From assembly GCA_024704765.1 (NCBI GenBank), contig JAKMXF010000044.1:539841-603840 (forward strand): a stretch of 64,000 nucleotides of DNA. Reading direction: 5' to 3'. The DNA is from Oopsacas minuta. Taxonomy: Eukaryota; Porifera; Hexactinellida; Lyssacinosida; Leucopsacidae. Below, one piece after another: positions 1-10,623 of the stretch (the stretch's first letter is position 1; the number at the start of each line of letters is the position of its first letter). The notes beneath the pieces were generated by a model that saw only the letters and a list, made by a program, of their open reading frames with translations, did not search any database and was not told the origin of the DNA. Both the position numbers and the translations under genes were made by a program.

Positions 1-2
1 AT

Positions 3-458
3 GAATCAAAGTTTGGGCATCGAAAGTATTCAAGAGGTCGTATGCTATCAGGTCAATGGGTATTTGGAGGAATAGATAGAGAGACAAAAGATGTCTTTAT
101 GATACCTGTTCAAGACAGATCGGCTGCAACATTAGTCCCTCTCATCCAGAGATATATTCTTCCGGGCACTACCATACTTTCTGACGAATGGGCATCGTAT
201 AATTCTATCCCCGCTGCAAGTTTTCAGCATCTCACCGCCAACCATAGTCTCAATTTTGTTGACCCTACTACAGGTGTACATACGCAAACAGTTGAGAGTA
301 CATGGGGTGGTGCGAAGAAACGGCTGAGGAATTGCATGACTACTAACCCCATACTATTAGATACCCACTTATCTGAAGTTTGTTGGCAGAAGAAATATGG
401 AGAAGCTAGATTCTCCAACCTTATCATGGAAATAAGGAAACAATATCCAGTTGTCTAA
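3..458 (+). mobile_element. Merlin/IS1595-type (ISXO2-like) transposase, 3' part
   Basis: The frame is open from the first bases of the window to a stop at 458, so this is the C-terminal part of a longer gene. The first in-frame ATG (42) is internal. The upstream in-frame residues ESKFGHRKYSRGR match the ISXO2-like/Merlin transposase block that holds the first catalytic Asp, which would lie just off the left edge. GQWVFGGIDRET follows, then LSDEWASY with the second Asp and QTVESTWGGAKKRLR with the third acidic residue (Glu). Merlin elements are the eukaryotic relatives of bacterial IS1595-group transposons and move by cut and paste. No frameshift is visible in the part present. I could not identify the 3' terminal inverted repeat downstream, so whether the copy is complete cannot be judged. 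Confidence 0.85.
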
Positions 459-3416
459 CTGTACCATACTTCTGCTTTGGTGTTTCGTTTCTAGCAATAC
501 TTGTTATATTGTAGATTTGTAGTTAAAGTAGTGTATAGAAAGCTCAATACTAATTAGTTACTCCAAATATAACTACTCCCCATAGTATTATATCCAGCCA
601 TGGGGTGTCATTTATTTAATATTCTGCCCACTATCATAAGTAGAAACCCATGAAAACTTTGTTCCAACATTACTAACGCACCTGGAGAGAAGCTGGATCA
701 TAACTATGTGATTAAATAGTACATGAATTGTTTCTAACATTGATACGAACACAAACGAACGATCAAAATTGGTTTCCCTTGGCCTGAGTAATACAAATTA
801 AAATACCATTTTAGGAAACAGAATATATGCAAATATATGTGTCATACCGGGAATTCGATTAACTAGGTCGAATTGTCGAGGTGCCATAGTATAAAATATG
901 AAATGAAATGTTGCATTGTATATTTAGTGTTGCAGGCAGAATTATGTAATAACCAGCTTTCCTTTAAAGTAACAAGAATTACCTGCAGTGAAATACACTG
1001 AATAGCAAACAAATGAACATGAAAGAGTAGAGTAACAAGCGTGTATAACCGCAATATCAACAGTATGCGCATTCCTATGGTAATTGTAATGTATATATCA
1101 ATACAATTTGACTATAGTGAGTAATACAATTTTCCCCATAGGATTTGGCTTAGGGAGTAAATGTTTCGTAACTTTGTCAATTTTAATCCGATTTTTGAGT
1201 TCTTTAGCTCTATCAACTTCTCTCAACGAGTTCTTGAACGGTGCATATAGGGATTCTTGACCACATTAAAAAAGTTGGGGGGTGTAAGATTCTGCAATTG
1301 TACCTTCACAATTAATTATTTATGTTGTGGGGGGTCATAATTTTGTTAGATTAGCTATATTTCTAGCCGTGATCCTTATCCCAGTAGGCCAGCATATTTG
1401 ACTTGTCTAGCCCACTTCATAACGGTGGAGGAGTACTCTGGTCTAGGACATAATATACTCAGGTATATTCCAGGATTGGGTATACAATGCTATGGGGTAT
1501 GATATGGGCTTTTGGACTAAGTTTGGAATTTCGTCTGATCGGACCAAATATCCCAGATACTTATGGTCCCGGTTGATTTTTGGTCTTATGGACTTATTAT
1601 TCCTGATGTACTTACTTATTAATTCTTGTATATTTGTTGTGGACTGACGCAAAATAGGATGAGTGTATTGATAATTAGCTACACATGCAGTGGCGTAGCA
1701 CTGCTTCAAAAAGTGGTCCGGCTAGAAATAGAAACAAGCCTTGGTTGTATGGTCCAATAAATGTACAGTTACAACATTGGGAAGTAATTAATAAAATATA
1801 AAGTAGTATCATAGTGGAAACACTAGATTCGTCAAAACAAGAATAGTCATGGTCCCGCTAAAAACCGGACAGGCTCAAAATGGTCCGGCCAAAGCCGGAC
1901 CTACTCCTACGCCTATGACATGACATCTCTTTGTATAAGCCATATTAACAATGTAGTGTCCTGTAGCGAACTGTTCGTATCCAATCGAGTTTGATAAATG
2001 CATATTTACTCAAATATGTGATTTACCCGCGGTATCTCCTCTAAGTATCATTTATTCTATCATAATATTCTCAGATTCGGTTGATGCAATGTTGCCAAGA
2101 TTTACAGTGGAAACTTGTTAATACAAACACCAACGGACTATCAAAATGTGTTCACTTTATCCGGAGTAATATCAATTGAATAACAATTGATTAGCTATTT
2201 TACACCCACCAGCTAAAATTCATGGTATCTGTCCTGTAATAGTTTTAGGTATCCAATAGACTATACCAGTTTCACGACTTTAAGTACACTTCACAATATT
2301 GGAGTCAGAACTGGGATAGCTATATAGAAACAGTAATTTTATTATGTTAACAGTTAACTGCAATTAACTGGCAATTAACTGGCTGTTAACGCAAGCATTA
2401 GCATCCTGCGTTAAATGCGTAGTAAGACCAAAATTGGAGAATTGTGAATGTGATTTTGAGGTAGGCAAGAGTAGCTGTTGACAGCTAACAGTAAAACATT
2501 ATATGATGTAAACACAGCATTCTTCCATTAATACCATCCCTATGACCTTTGTCAATATATATTTTTTCTTTCTATTATTAAATTATAATATCCTTCTGAT
2601 AGTATTACAGCATTTAAGTTTACGTACTCCAATCCTTCCCATCTCCCCGTCCTTGGCTCCTGCATTTGAATATTGTTTTAATGTTAAACAATGAATTATC
2701 GACAGCAATCTGCCACATCGGAAGTGTTAGCTGTTTATAGATTACTTATATTCACACAACTTCCCATTACATCCCTGTCTAAATCAGTTTTTTTATATTA
2801 TTTGCATAGCCATACTGACAGGCTCTTCGTTGTATGCTGTGTACTTTGCAAACTATTTCATCATTATTTGGTATTTCTTGATAACCTAGGATTCGAAACA
2901 CAGTACAATAGTACATAGACTATAAATAATTATATTAATACTTCACAAGTTCTCCAATTTAAAGTGGAATAGAAATTTAGAACATTTTCAAAATATGTAC
3001 GTATATAAAGATGTGTTAACACATCGCCAATATATACTTTTGATAAGTGAAGGGAGCTAAACGATTGTTATTTATGGATGATCTTGAATACTGTCCTTCT
3101 GAGTGTTGTGACAGTATTTATGCAGCTTATTTGTGGTATTTTGTCACATTATTGTTCCTTTTAAAATTTAACTCTATTTCCAGCCCTGGTTGTATGCCAG
3201 TATATTTTACTGGGTTAGCTTATCGGGGGGTATAATCTGTCCCTGTCCAGATTATACCTTGGCATACTCTACCCCTAAATTATCAATAGGCGTGCCGAAT
3301 TGTGAAATTGCTCTTGAATTATTATTATTACATATCATTATACAGTTCTAATATTGAATGAATACTGTTATATCCTGATAGTATAATATGAGAGGTGTTT
3401 TACTTTATAACTTAGC
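459..3416. other. AT-rich intergenic stretch with repeat debris, no supported gene
   Basis: Short open frames here look like chance. Around 1700-1915 there are scattered copies of a CCGGAC-type motif (GGTCCGGC and reverse complements), also seen near 15300, which suggests an old repeat. Between about 2345 and 2391 GTTAAC-type palindromes recur and can fold into a small hairpin. I see no tRNA or conserved coding signal. Confidence 0.5.
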
Positions 3417-4973
3417 ATGAACATAAGGAACTCATGGGTGACCCTCAGCATTCTGCTATCTTTGGTGTTTATGGACTTAGTACTGTTGGCTGGGTACCTG
3501 GCTCTAATAGGACTCTCCTATCAAAAAGCTAGAGCAGGTAATCTAGAATACTATGTATACTTAGTTGCTGATACTATATTCGCATTCATATTGGCGTTAA
3601 TTCTTACTCTGACTGGAATAGTATTCGTAATGCATGAAAGGTTGGTGAAAGCTCCTAGAAAAGGAATATTGAGGGAAGATATAGAAATGATGAAACTAAA
3701 TTCTAATCAGTATCTGAGTATAGACTTTATCCCATCGGATGATACTGTTATACAGGATAGCGAGGATACTGGAGCTCCTGTTGTCACAACTAATCATCAA
3801 GGAGCTCAAGCTAAATTTATCCTACACGACACACCCTTTTTATCTCAGGACCAGATGGAAAATGCTCCAGCTCTCAAACTATCTGGAGAAGGTACTCAAA
3901 TCAAACCGTCTAGATTTACCATCAAAGATAATCCTGACACCGATATAACTTACAAACCGTTCGTTTTCAAACAGTTATCTCCTCTCACCATCCTCTCGTG
4001 CGTTGCTATGTACGGATCCTTTATCCTATTGCTACTGGGATTAACTTCATTCGCCTGGGCAATTGTAATAGCACAATACTATAGAGCACTATCTTATAAG
4101 ATTGGATGGACGTTTGCATTTGTAGACTTTATGAGTGGTATTCTAGCGCCCTTCCTCCTCCTCTGTAGCATAACTATAGCTACATTTGTGCTGTCATACT
4201 TCACCAGACAGGAGATATCTCTCCGCTCTGCTATCAGTCCACTGCTTAATTCAGTACATCTACTAAAGCACTCAGATGGTAGTGTGTACTGGCTAGTTGG
4301 AGGGAGATTTAAGTACAATCTGTTGTATGGTAAGTACATGAGAAATTTGAATAACAAACACCCCTGGATTGAGTCCCATTACAGTACCTGGGCTTTCTGG
4401 GTAGTTATATGTATAGCTCTAATGTTCTCATTTTCTCAGTTCATTAATCTTACTGTTATCTCAGAACGTACTTCTACTACTTGTATCACAGACTTCGATT
4501 GTTTCCTAGCCATTCATCCTTTCACATTTGAGCATATAATATGTCCGGCTGGAGGTAACGGTACTTTTGACATAACCTTTATGAGAAATAATTCTGTTGC
4601 TCGACTCCCCAATGATACTGCACTTTATTGCTTTCAGTATTTGAATTTTGGATTTGATAGCAACTTGTTTTTAGCACTCGGAAGTACCTTTGCCTTGTAT
4701 CTATTCGGGATTGCGCTTTTTTACAGGATATTTAACGCTACCGCCATCTTTATTCAGATTAAGAATACCAGACTATGGTCTCTACCCCTTTTCATAATTG
4801 GGTTTGTATGTATCCTATTCGTAATAGTACTCTATTTACTAAACGGATTACACTTATTCTTATTCAATATAATACAATTCTTTGGGATCCTTCAATTATC
4901 TGTTTACTTCATGGTGATAGGAGTATTAGTCCTGGCATACTTTCATCAAGATGAAGTTAAGAAAAATGTATGA
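3417..4973 (+). CDS. Eight-pass membrane protein, unrecognised
   Basis: A single-exon frame of 518 residues with strong membrane character. Hydrophobic segments lie near residues 8-33, 49-72, 188-221, 231-262, 324-347, 415-446, 453-475 and 478-508, so eight passes are likely. A polar loop (about 75-180) separates passes 2 and 3. A second hydrophilic loop (about 350-410) between passes 5 and 6 carries cysteines (C356, C362, C376, C405) and N-glycosylation sequons (NGT, NNS, NDT), which fits a disulphide-bonded, glycosylated extracellular loop. I do not recognise the family and assign no substrate. The next gene (GPKOW) starts about 0.7 kb downstream on the same strand. The frame length and regular membrane pattern make a real gene likely. 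Confidence 0.75.
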   Translation: MNIRNSWVTLSILLSLVFMDLVLLAGYLALIGLSYQKARAGNLEYYVYLVADTIFAFILALILTLTGIVFVMHERLVKAPRKGILREDIEMMKLNSNQYLSIDFIPSDDTVIQDSEDTGAPVVTTNHQGAQAKFILHDTPFLSQDQMENAPALKLSGEGTQIKPSRFTIKDNPDTDITYKPFVFKQLSPLTILSCVAMYGSFILLLLGLTSFAWAIVIAQYYRALSYKIGWTFAFVDFMSGILAPFLLLCSITIATFVLSYFTRQEISLRSAISPLLNSVHLLKHSDGSVYWLVGGRFKYNLLYGKYMRNLNNKHPWIESHYSTWAFWVVICIALMFSFSQFINLTVISERTSTTCITDFDCFLAIHPFTFEHIICPAGGNGTFDITFMRNNSVARLPNDTALYCFQYLNFGFDSNLFLALGSTFALYLFGIALFYRIFNATAIFIQIKNTRLWSLPLFIIGFVCILFVIVLYLLNGLHLFLFNIIQFFGILQLSVYFMVIGVLVLAYFHQDEVKKNV

Positions 4974-5685
4974 CATTTGATAGAGTAATATTCACAGAGA
5001 AAATTTTATCCTACTTTCTATTTGTATATGTATATTATTATATTCTTTTCTAAAGTCCACATCATATAGATAACATTAATCAAGTGTAATAAACCTACTT
5101 TTGTTCTATTCTTTTCAGAATAATCCAACAATTTAGTTCACCATATCTATAGAGGTAGAGTGAGTAGACACTCGCTAATCCGAACAGGGCCTATTATGCA
5201 ACCTTTGGTAAATATTCTCAAATTTTCAAAAATGGCCTATTGCATGATTTCCATCTTATTCTAATGCGTACGATTACATAGTTATATAATACTATTTATT
5301 CACGCTATGTGCTAGTATATTACACATGTTTGCAGCCTTTTCATCGTTTGTACAACTTTCGATGCAATCAAAAAACAAAACTAATCCGAATGATATATTT
5401 TTGCAATTGGAAGTTTGTAACAGTGCTGTTCAATTTCGCGAGAGTTTGTACTGCATACTATCAAATCTCAATTGTTGGCTCCTTAATACAGTAGAACAAA
5501 AATTAGTACGTATTATCTGAAGTACGTCATATCCGAATATTCTTCCTATACAATAGTACAAGAATTGATAACTATACTCCGTTCTGGAGACAGTACGTAC
5601 TAACCTAGAGTACTTCTTAAGCAGAGTATGTACTAACCGAGTTCTATTGTGTTATAATTCAAATATTGTTATTACATTCTATAGT

Positions 5686-7815
5686 ATGTCACAACTGGGG
5701 ATTGCTTTTCGAATAAAAGCGCTAGACAGCAATTCTAAATCTAATTCTACTAAAATTAACAACATATCCTCCTGGAGTCTATCTCATACTCCTGATAGAA
5801 TAGCTGAGGAGAATACATTAGTTATACCATTACAGCCTGATACATGTATACATCTGAACAGAGAAAATGAAGATAGAGCTCTAGAGAATGAAGCTGTAAG
5901 AGCTATTCTTAGAGAAACATCTCAACATATTCAGGAAGATGCTATTACTGTAAGTTCATACAATTTATTAGTCTACTGCGAGGTATTAAAAAGTACATGG
6001 TGTATGCGCGTTAAGTACATTCCACACGCATATTAACTATGTAGTATGTACAAAGCTAGTGGACTTATTTTATTATCAATGGCGGAAGTTTTCTCCTTGG
6101 TACTCGAATAGTTTGTGTTAAAATACGCTGAAACAACGTCTAAGGCTTCTTTTCCACTAATCCAAGGTAAACACACCCGACAACAACTAAAACAATGTGT
6201 CAGAATAGGCAAACAACACTCAAAGCACAAATTTCTCTGTACTATACATCGCACAAGCTTTGTACACAAATTTAAGGGCGCACGCGCATCCGCTATGTAC
6301 TATTTATTATATGTTACTGCTGCTGTATTATTCCTGTGTATTTAGAAACGAATACAGTCTACTCCGCATAATAGATAACTTCATGGCCGTCCATTTTGCC
6401 TCAGTTAAGAGTTGATTAACTCTTTGTAAGGTACTGTTACTGGCCGAATGACCGATATTATTCAGTTTTATTCAGGGCTTGAGGATATTCCTGCTCAGGG
6501 GTAGACACATTGGCGTCACCTACATTTTAGGTTGTGTCAAGTATTGTGGTCACGGCTTATATCATTCTGAGTATTTTTTTCCCTAAATACTGCAAGGTTA
6601 CATAGAATTAAGCAATTAATATAATACTTCATTCTAGTGTTGCATGGCCATATACAACACGTGCCGTTCAAAAGTATTCAGCTTGATTGGGCTACTGATC
6701 CTCATAATATCATACATTATATCTTGTAGGTACCTCTCACATCAACAGTCGGGGATAGGGAGAGTGGAAGAGAGGACTATTCAGATATTCCCGTATCCTC
6801 ATTCGGTAAGGCAGCGCTTAGAGGTATGGGCTGGAAGGAGGGAGAAGCTATCGGAAAGACTAGAAAGGGTCTCGTTACTCCCATCGAGTTGATACCTCAT
6901 GCAGCTGGACTAGGGCTAGGAGCTCTCTCTAGGAAGAACAAACATGGAAAGCACAAGCACGGGAAGGACCCTCTCGGTCCTGTGGTTGGTACAGATGGAC
7001 GTGTTAAGCACCATAAGGGGTTAGACGAGAAAGTAGAACTTGCTTCTAACGCCTGTCTTGTGAAAGCAGGTTCTTATGTACGTATTAATGAGGGAGCACA
7101 TGAAGGTCTACTTGGTAAAATACGAGAGCTAGACTCTGAGGGAAACCACGTAACAGTATCCTTATCATTAGGAGAGAGCAGTGTATATCTGCCCCTCAGT
7201 GATGTAGTGTTACTAGATGTTACTACAATGCAGCCTGTAGATCCTAATAGACATAAAAATGCTAGAGCTAGGAAAGAGGTTATTAAGTCATACGGATTGA
7301 TACTGAGAGGGAAGCAGGATATAAGTAGGAGTAATTCTACCTGTTCTAATAAATCAAATGTAATTAATTCCTATAAACAAACAGCTTTCACTGATTCAAT
7401 GGATAGAGATAAGAAAGATAATAAGAAGACAATATTCAGATCCAAATCTCTAGTAGTTCCATCCAGAAGAGCTTGGATACGATCAGATCTTAAGGTACGT
7501 CTAATCAGCAAGAGCTATAAGAAGGGACGGTACTATAATTCTAAAGTTAATATAATAGATGTAGTGTCACCTGGAGTGTGCATGTGTCAAACTGATCAGG
7601 GACAGCTCCTAGAGGAGGTGAGTGAGGAGATGCTAGAGACTCTCTTACCCAAAGATATTACTCTACCTGTGATGATAGTTAGTGGGGAATATTCAGGTCA
7701 GATAGCGTATATTCAAGAGAAAGATCCTAGTACTTGTATAGCTACTGTGCTTTTGGAGGATTTGGATGCTTGTGTGGCTCTATCTTATGACAATATTTGT
7801 CAGATTATGGTTTAA
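5686..7815 (+). CDS. GPKOW: G-patch and KOW domain protein GPKOW (spliceosome-associated)
   Basis: Two exons join in phase: 5686-5949 (donor GTAAGT) and 6730-7815 (acceptor TTGTAG), giving about 449 residues against 476 in human. The G-patch lies near residues 108-153 (SSFGKAALRGMGWKEGEAIG, then the conserved AAGLGLGA). KOW-type domains follow near 202-250 (GSYVRINEGAHEGLLGKIRE) and near the C-terminus (IVSGEYSGQIAYIQ). GPKOW/Spp2-type proteins bind and activate the DEAH helicase DHX16/Prp2 in the spliceosome through the G-patch, while the KOW domains bind protein or RNA. The first exon is poorly conserved, as is normal for this family. Its start at 5686 is chosen as the first ATG after a stop-rich stretch. 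The 780-bp intron shows no coding signal. Confidence 0.88.
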
Positions 7816-7855
7816 TGTAATTGTGTTACTTTCAAGTATACCTTTGTTGTTCAAA

Positions 7856-8500
7856 TCTATATTATTAAATTGCCATTTTTGTCTGTCTGTCTGTCTGTCT
7901 GTCCGTTGTCAAGGAAAGGATTTATGGAATGTTGTATCTAATTCGAATTTCTCAATTCTGAGATGTCGCATAACTATGTACCGTATTTATCGTGTTTACC
8001 AAGAAAGTAAACACAATTCAAAAAAATTGACTAAACATAGCGAATATGCAGAATCTGATGTTCATACTTTTGAATTAATCATATCTAAATGTATTTGTTG
8101 TCTTTATAAATATAAAGTAAACAAATAATTTGAAATCTCAGAATATACATAGAGACTTGCTCCTAACTGCTACAATGGGGTGACAAAGAGCGCTGAATCC
8201 GAATTTCGCATTTTCAAGTTTCTCTTTATGTAATTTTTATGAATATATAGTAAACAAATATCTTAATAGTCTCAGTAACTTGCTTTCAATGGTTATACTG
8301 GGGGTAATCGAGTATGTTGATTCCGAATATGATTTTGTCAACAACATATTGTGAATATTTGTTGTTGTTTAAGTGTGTAGAGTAAACACATTTCTTGATA
8401 GTCCCAAAAACTTGGTTTCAATGGTTATGCCGGGGTAATCAAGTACGTTGATTCCGAATTTCGCACTTTTAAGGTACTCATGTGTAAATAATAGTTGTTC
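7856..8500 (+). mobile_element. Putative non-autonomous Helitron-like repeat, copy 1
   Basis: Starts at the shared 5' terminus TCTATATTATTAAAT after an A. A run of GTCT units follows, then the family core GTCCGTTGTCAAGGAAAGGAT. The interior has an approximate tandem duplication of a ~130-bp unit (TTTCAATGGTTATACTGGGG and TTTCAATGGTTATGCCGGGG, each followed by GATTCCGAAT). The right end is not clear. The same start and core recur at 29526(-), 41247(+), 42825(-), 48873(-) and near 49981(+). Confidence 0.5.
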
Positions 8501-9330
8501 TCATAAAAAATTGGAAGCGTGAAGTGCTGAGTTACATTCTTTGATCTGCATTAATGTTAATTATTATTTTGTCAATTACCACTCATATTTATATGCTTTT
8601 ATTGCAGAGGGCTTTCAGTCATTCATCAGGGGTTGCCTCACAGAATCCAAAATATTTCAAAAATATTAGAGATTGAGCTCCAAATTTTTACCAAAGATTT
8701 GTATGGTATACGTAATATAATACTCTTAAAAAACGCATAGATCCAATTTGATGTGTATATTGCAAAAATCAGGGTATTGATACCCTTATTTAATATAATC
8801 GATAATATTCACCCCTTAAAGCACCTCCAGCAGCTAGGTGACGGCTATTACTAACGCTCATAACTAATCCAAAACATGTAAATTATATTCGTAATGATGC
8901 TACAAATTGTCAGCAGAGCATTAGTGTCCGAAAAAACAACTACGTACCAATTCCTATTGGAACATCACAACAAACTCAGGAAAACATCTTGAAAATTTGG
9001 GAACGGGATGTCATTGTGTGAATTTATTCGGTTCAATGGGCCTGTTTGCATTTATTTTTCATGATTTTCATTATTAAGTTGATTTCCACCAATTCATAAC
9101 ATACACAAATAGTATGTAGATTTAATTTTTTTAATTTGAAGTTTACACACATCGCCTTAGTAGTGCTCTAAAGGTATACATTTGCTTGGAGGATTATTGT
9201 ATGATGATCGTTTAATTTTTCAGCTTTTAATTTCATTTTACATAGTTTAGGTCAGTTATTTCGTTAACCTAAGAGTTAATCGCTGACGAGTTTAGGAGAT
9301 CAATTCAGGACCCTGGGTCTTCCAGGGAGC
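8501..9330. other. AT-rich intergenic stretch, nothing supported
   Basis: No open frame of note and no recognisable gene. The composition resembles the surrounding intergenic DNA. Confidence 0.4.
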
Positions 9331-9420
9331 AGGGCTGGAGTTGGTTAACCGAATTATGTAGGTGATTAAAACCTTTTCGAAAATATCGGTTAACCTGCTA
9401 ACCGAATCCAGCCCTGCAGG
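9328..9420. repeat. Short fold-back element
   Basis: The arms GCAGGGCTGGAGTTGGTTA and its imperfect complement ending in ATCCAGCCCTGCAG face each other over about 90 bp, with an inner GGTTAACCGA / TCGGTTAACC pair. This is a small hairpin-type MITE or fold-back repeat upstream of PSMA7. Confidence 0.6.
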
Positions 9421-9715
9421 GAGAACTTAGTGATATTCTAAGAGGAGAAGAGAGTCAGTGAGCTTTAAAGGGTGCCTATACCTGGTATAAGGGGTTGACC
9501 TAATTTGGTCACTGAGTTCCCCAAACCCGATTATTGCATTTTTGGAGAGCGTAAATGCGTAATATCCTTCCAACCGCTGTAAACATTTTTGGAGCTCTAT
9601 CTTGAAAACCTTTTGAAATATTTAGGTTTTTATCCTTCCACCCCTGAAAAACGACTAAAAAACCCCTGCCATAAGTCTGTTATTACATTTGTTATTTTAA
9701 TTTATCTCCAGCATT

Positions 9716-10477
9716 ATGTCACGTTATGACCGAGCAATTACAATATTCTCACCAGATGGTCATCTCTTCCAAGTAGAATACGCACAGGAAGCTGTCAAGA
9801 AAGGAAGTGCAGCTGTTGGAGTACGTGGAGACAAGATCCTAGTCCTGGCAGTAGAGAAGCGAGCTGTTTCTAAGCTACAGGATTCTCGTACTATTCGTAA
9901 GATTTGTAAGTTGGATGATCATATTGTGATAGCATTTGCTGGTCTAACAGCTGATGCTCGTATCCTCATTGACTGGGCAAGGGAGGAGTGTCAGGACCAC
10001 AGACTGGTATTGGAGGATCCAATAACCGTAGAGAACCTGGCTAGATATGTAGCTAATGTACAGCAGAGACATACACAGAGTACAGGGGTACGTCCCTTCG
10101 GACTATCCACACTGGTAGCAGGGTTTAATGAGGACGGTAGTCCTCATCTATATACTACAGATCCTGCAGGTGTGTACATGGCATGGAAAGCTAATGCAGT
10201 AGGTCGTAGTGATAAAACCGTACTAGAGTATTTGGAGAAGAATTATACAGAGGAGATAGCAGCTGACAATAAGCTATGTGTAAAGCTAGCTATACGTGCT
10301 CTCCTTGAGGTGGTACAGTCAGGAGCACAGAATATGGAGCTGGTAGTACTGGAGTACGGGAGACCCATGACCCCTCTCTCCACAGAAGAGTTAGAAGCAC
10401 TAGTGAAAGAAGTGGAAGAGGATAGAGAAAAATCTGAAAAAACTAAAAAGGACAGTTTAGCTTCAGCCAAACCTTAG
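9716..10477 (+). CDS. PSMA7: Proteasome 20S core subunit alpha type-7
   Basis: A single exon encodes 253 residues (human PSMA7 has 248). It starts [20 protein letters not shown], the proteasome alpha N-terminal signature that gates the 20S channel, and continues with [18 protein letters not shown] and the Ntn-hydrolase fold. Alpha subunits are not catalytic and form the outer rings that dock regulators. The C-terminal tail is Lys/Glu-rich as in the family. CTCCAG stands 5 bases before the start codon and looks like a splice acceptor, so a 5'UTR intron or leader splicing is possible. COG6 follows 147 bp downstream on the same strand. Confidence 0.96.
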   Translation: MSRYDRAITIFSPDGHLFQVEYAQEAVKKGSAAVGVRGDKILVLAVEKRAVSKLQDSRTIRKICKLDDHIVIAFAGLTADARILIDWAREECQDHRLVLEDPITVENLARYVANVQQRHTQSTGVRPFGLSTLVAGFNEDGSPHLYTTDPAGVYMAWKANAVGRSDKTVLEYLEKNYTEEIAADNKLCVKLAIRALLEVVQSGAQNMELVVLEYGRPMTPLSTEELEALVKEVEEDREKSEKTKKDSLASAKP

Positions 10478-10623
10478 CACATCTATTAGTATGGTGTATT
10501 AGTTATCAAGAAATTAGATATATGTATTGCAGACGTCTGATGTTTTGAATTAATTATTTGGGACTAATTTATATAATTCCTTTGTATCACAAACGTTGCT
10601 AACTTTACATCTTAACTAATAGC

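Noticed and set aside
1443-1709. Minus-strand 88-residue frame
   Set aside because: No motif, hydrophobic pattern or relative. It starts in repeat-like DNA and fits chance.
7870-7905. (GTCT)n and (GTTT)n runs as a CRISPR-like or telomeric signal
   Set aside because: They are short simple repeats fixed at one place in a dispersed element. There are no spacers and the setting is nuclear eukaryotic.
7766-8128. Plus-strand 120-residue frame with Cys-rich start
   Set aside because: It overlaps the end of GPKOW and then reads through the repeat start at 7856. It is coding only by accident.
9705-9716. AG dinucleotides just before several start codons (PSMA7, FRG1, RING gene) as proof of spliced-leader trans-splicing
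   Set aside because: Suggestive only. 5'UTR introns or chance in T-rich leaders explain them equally well, and no leader gene was seen.
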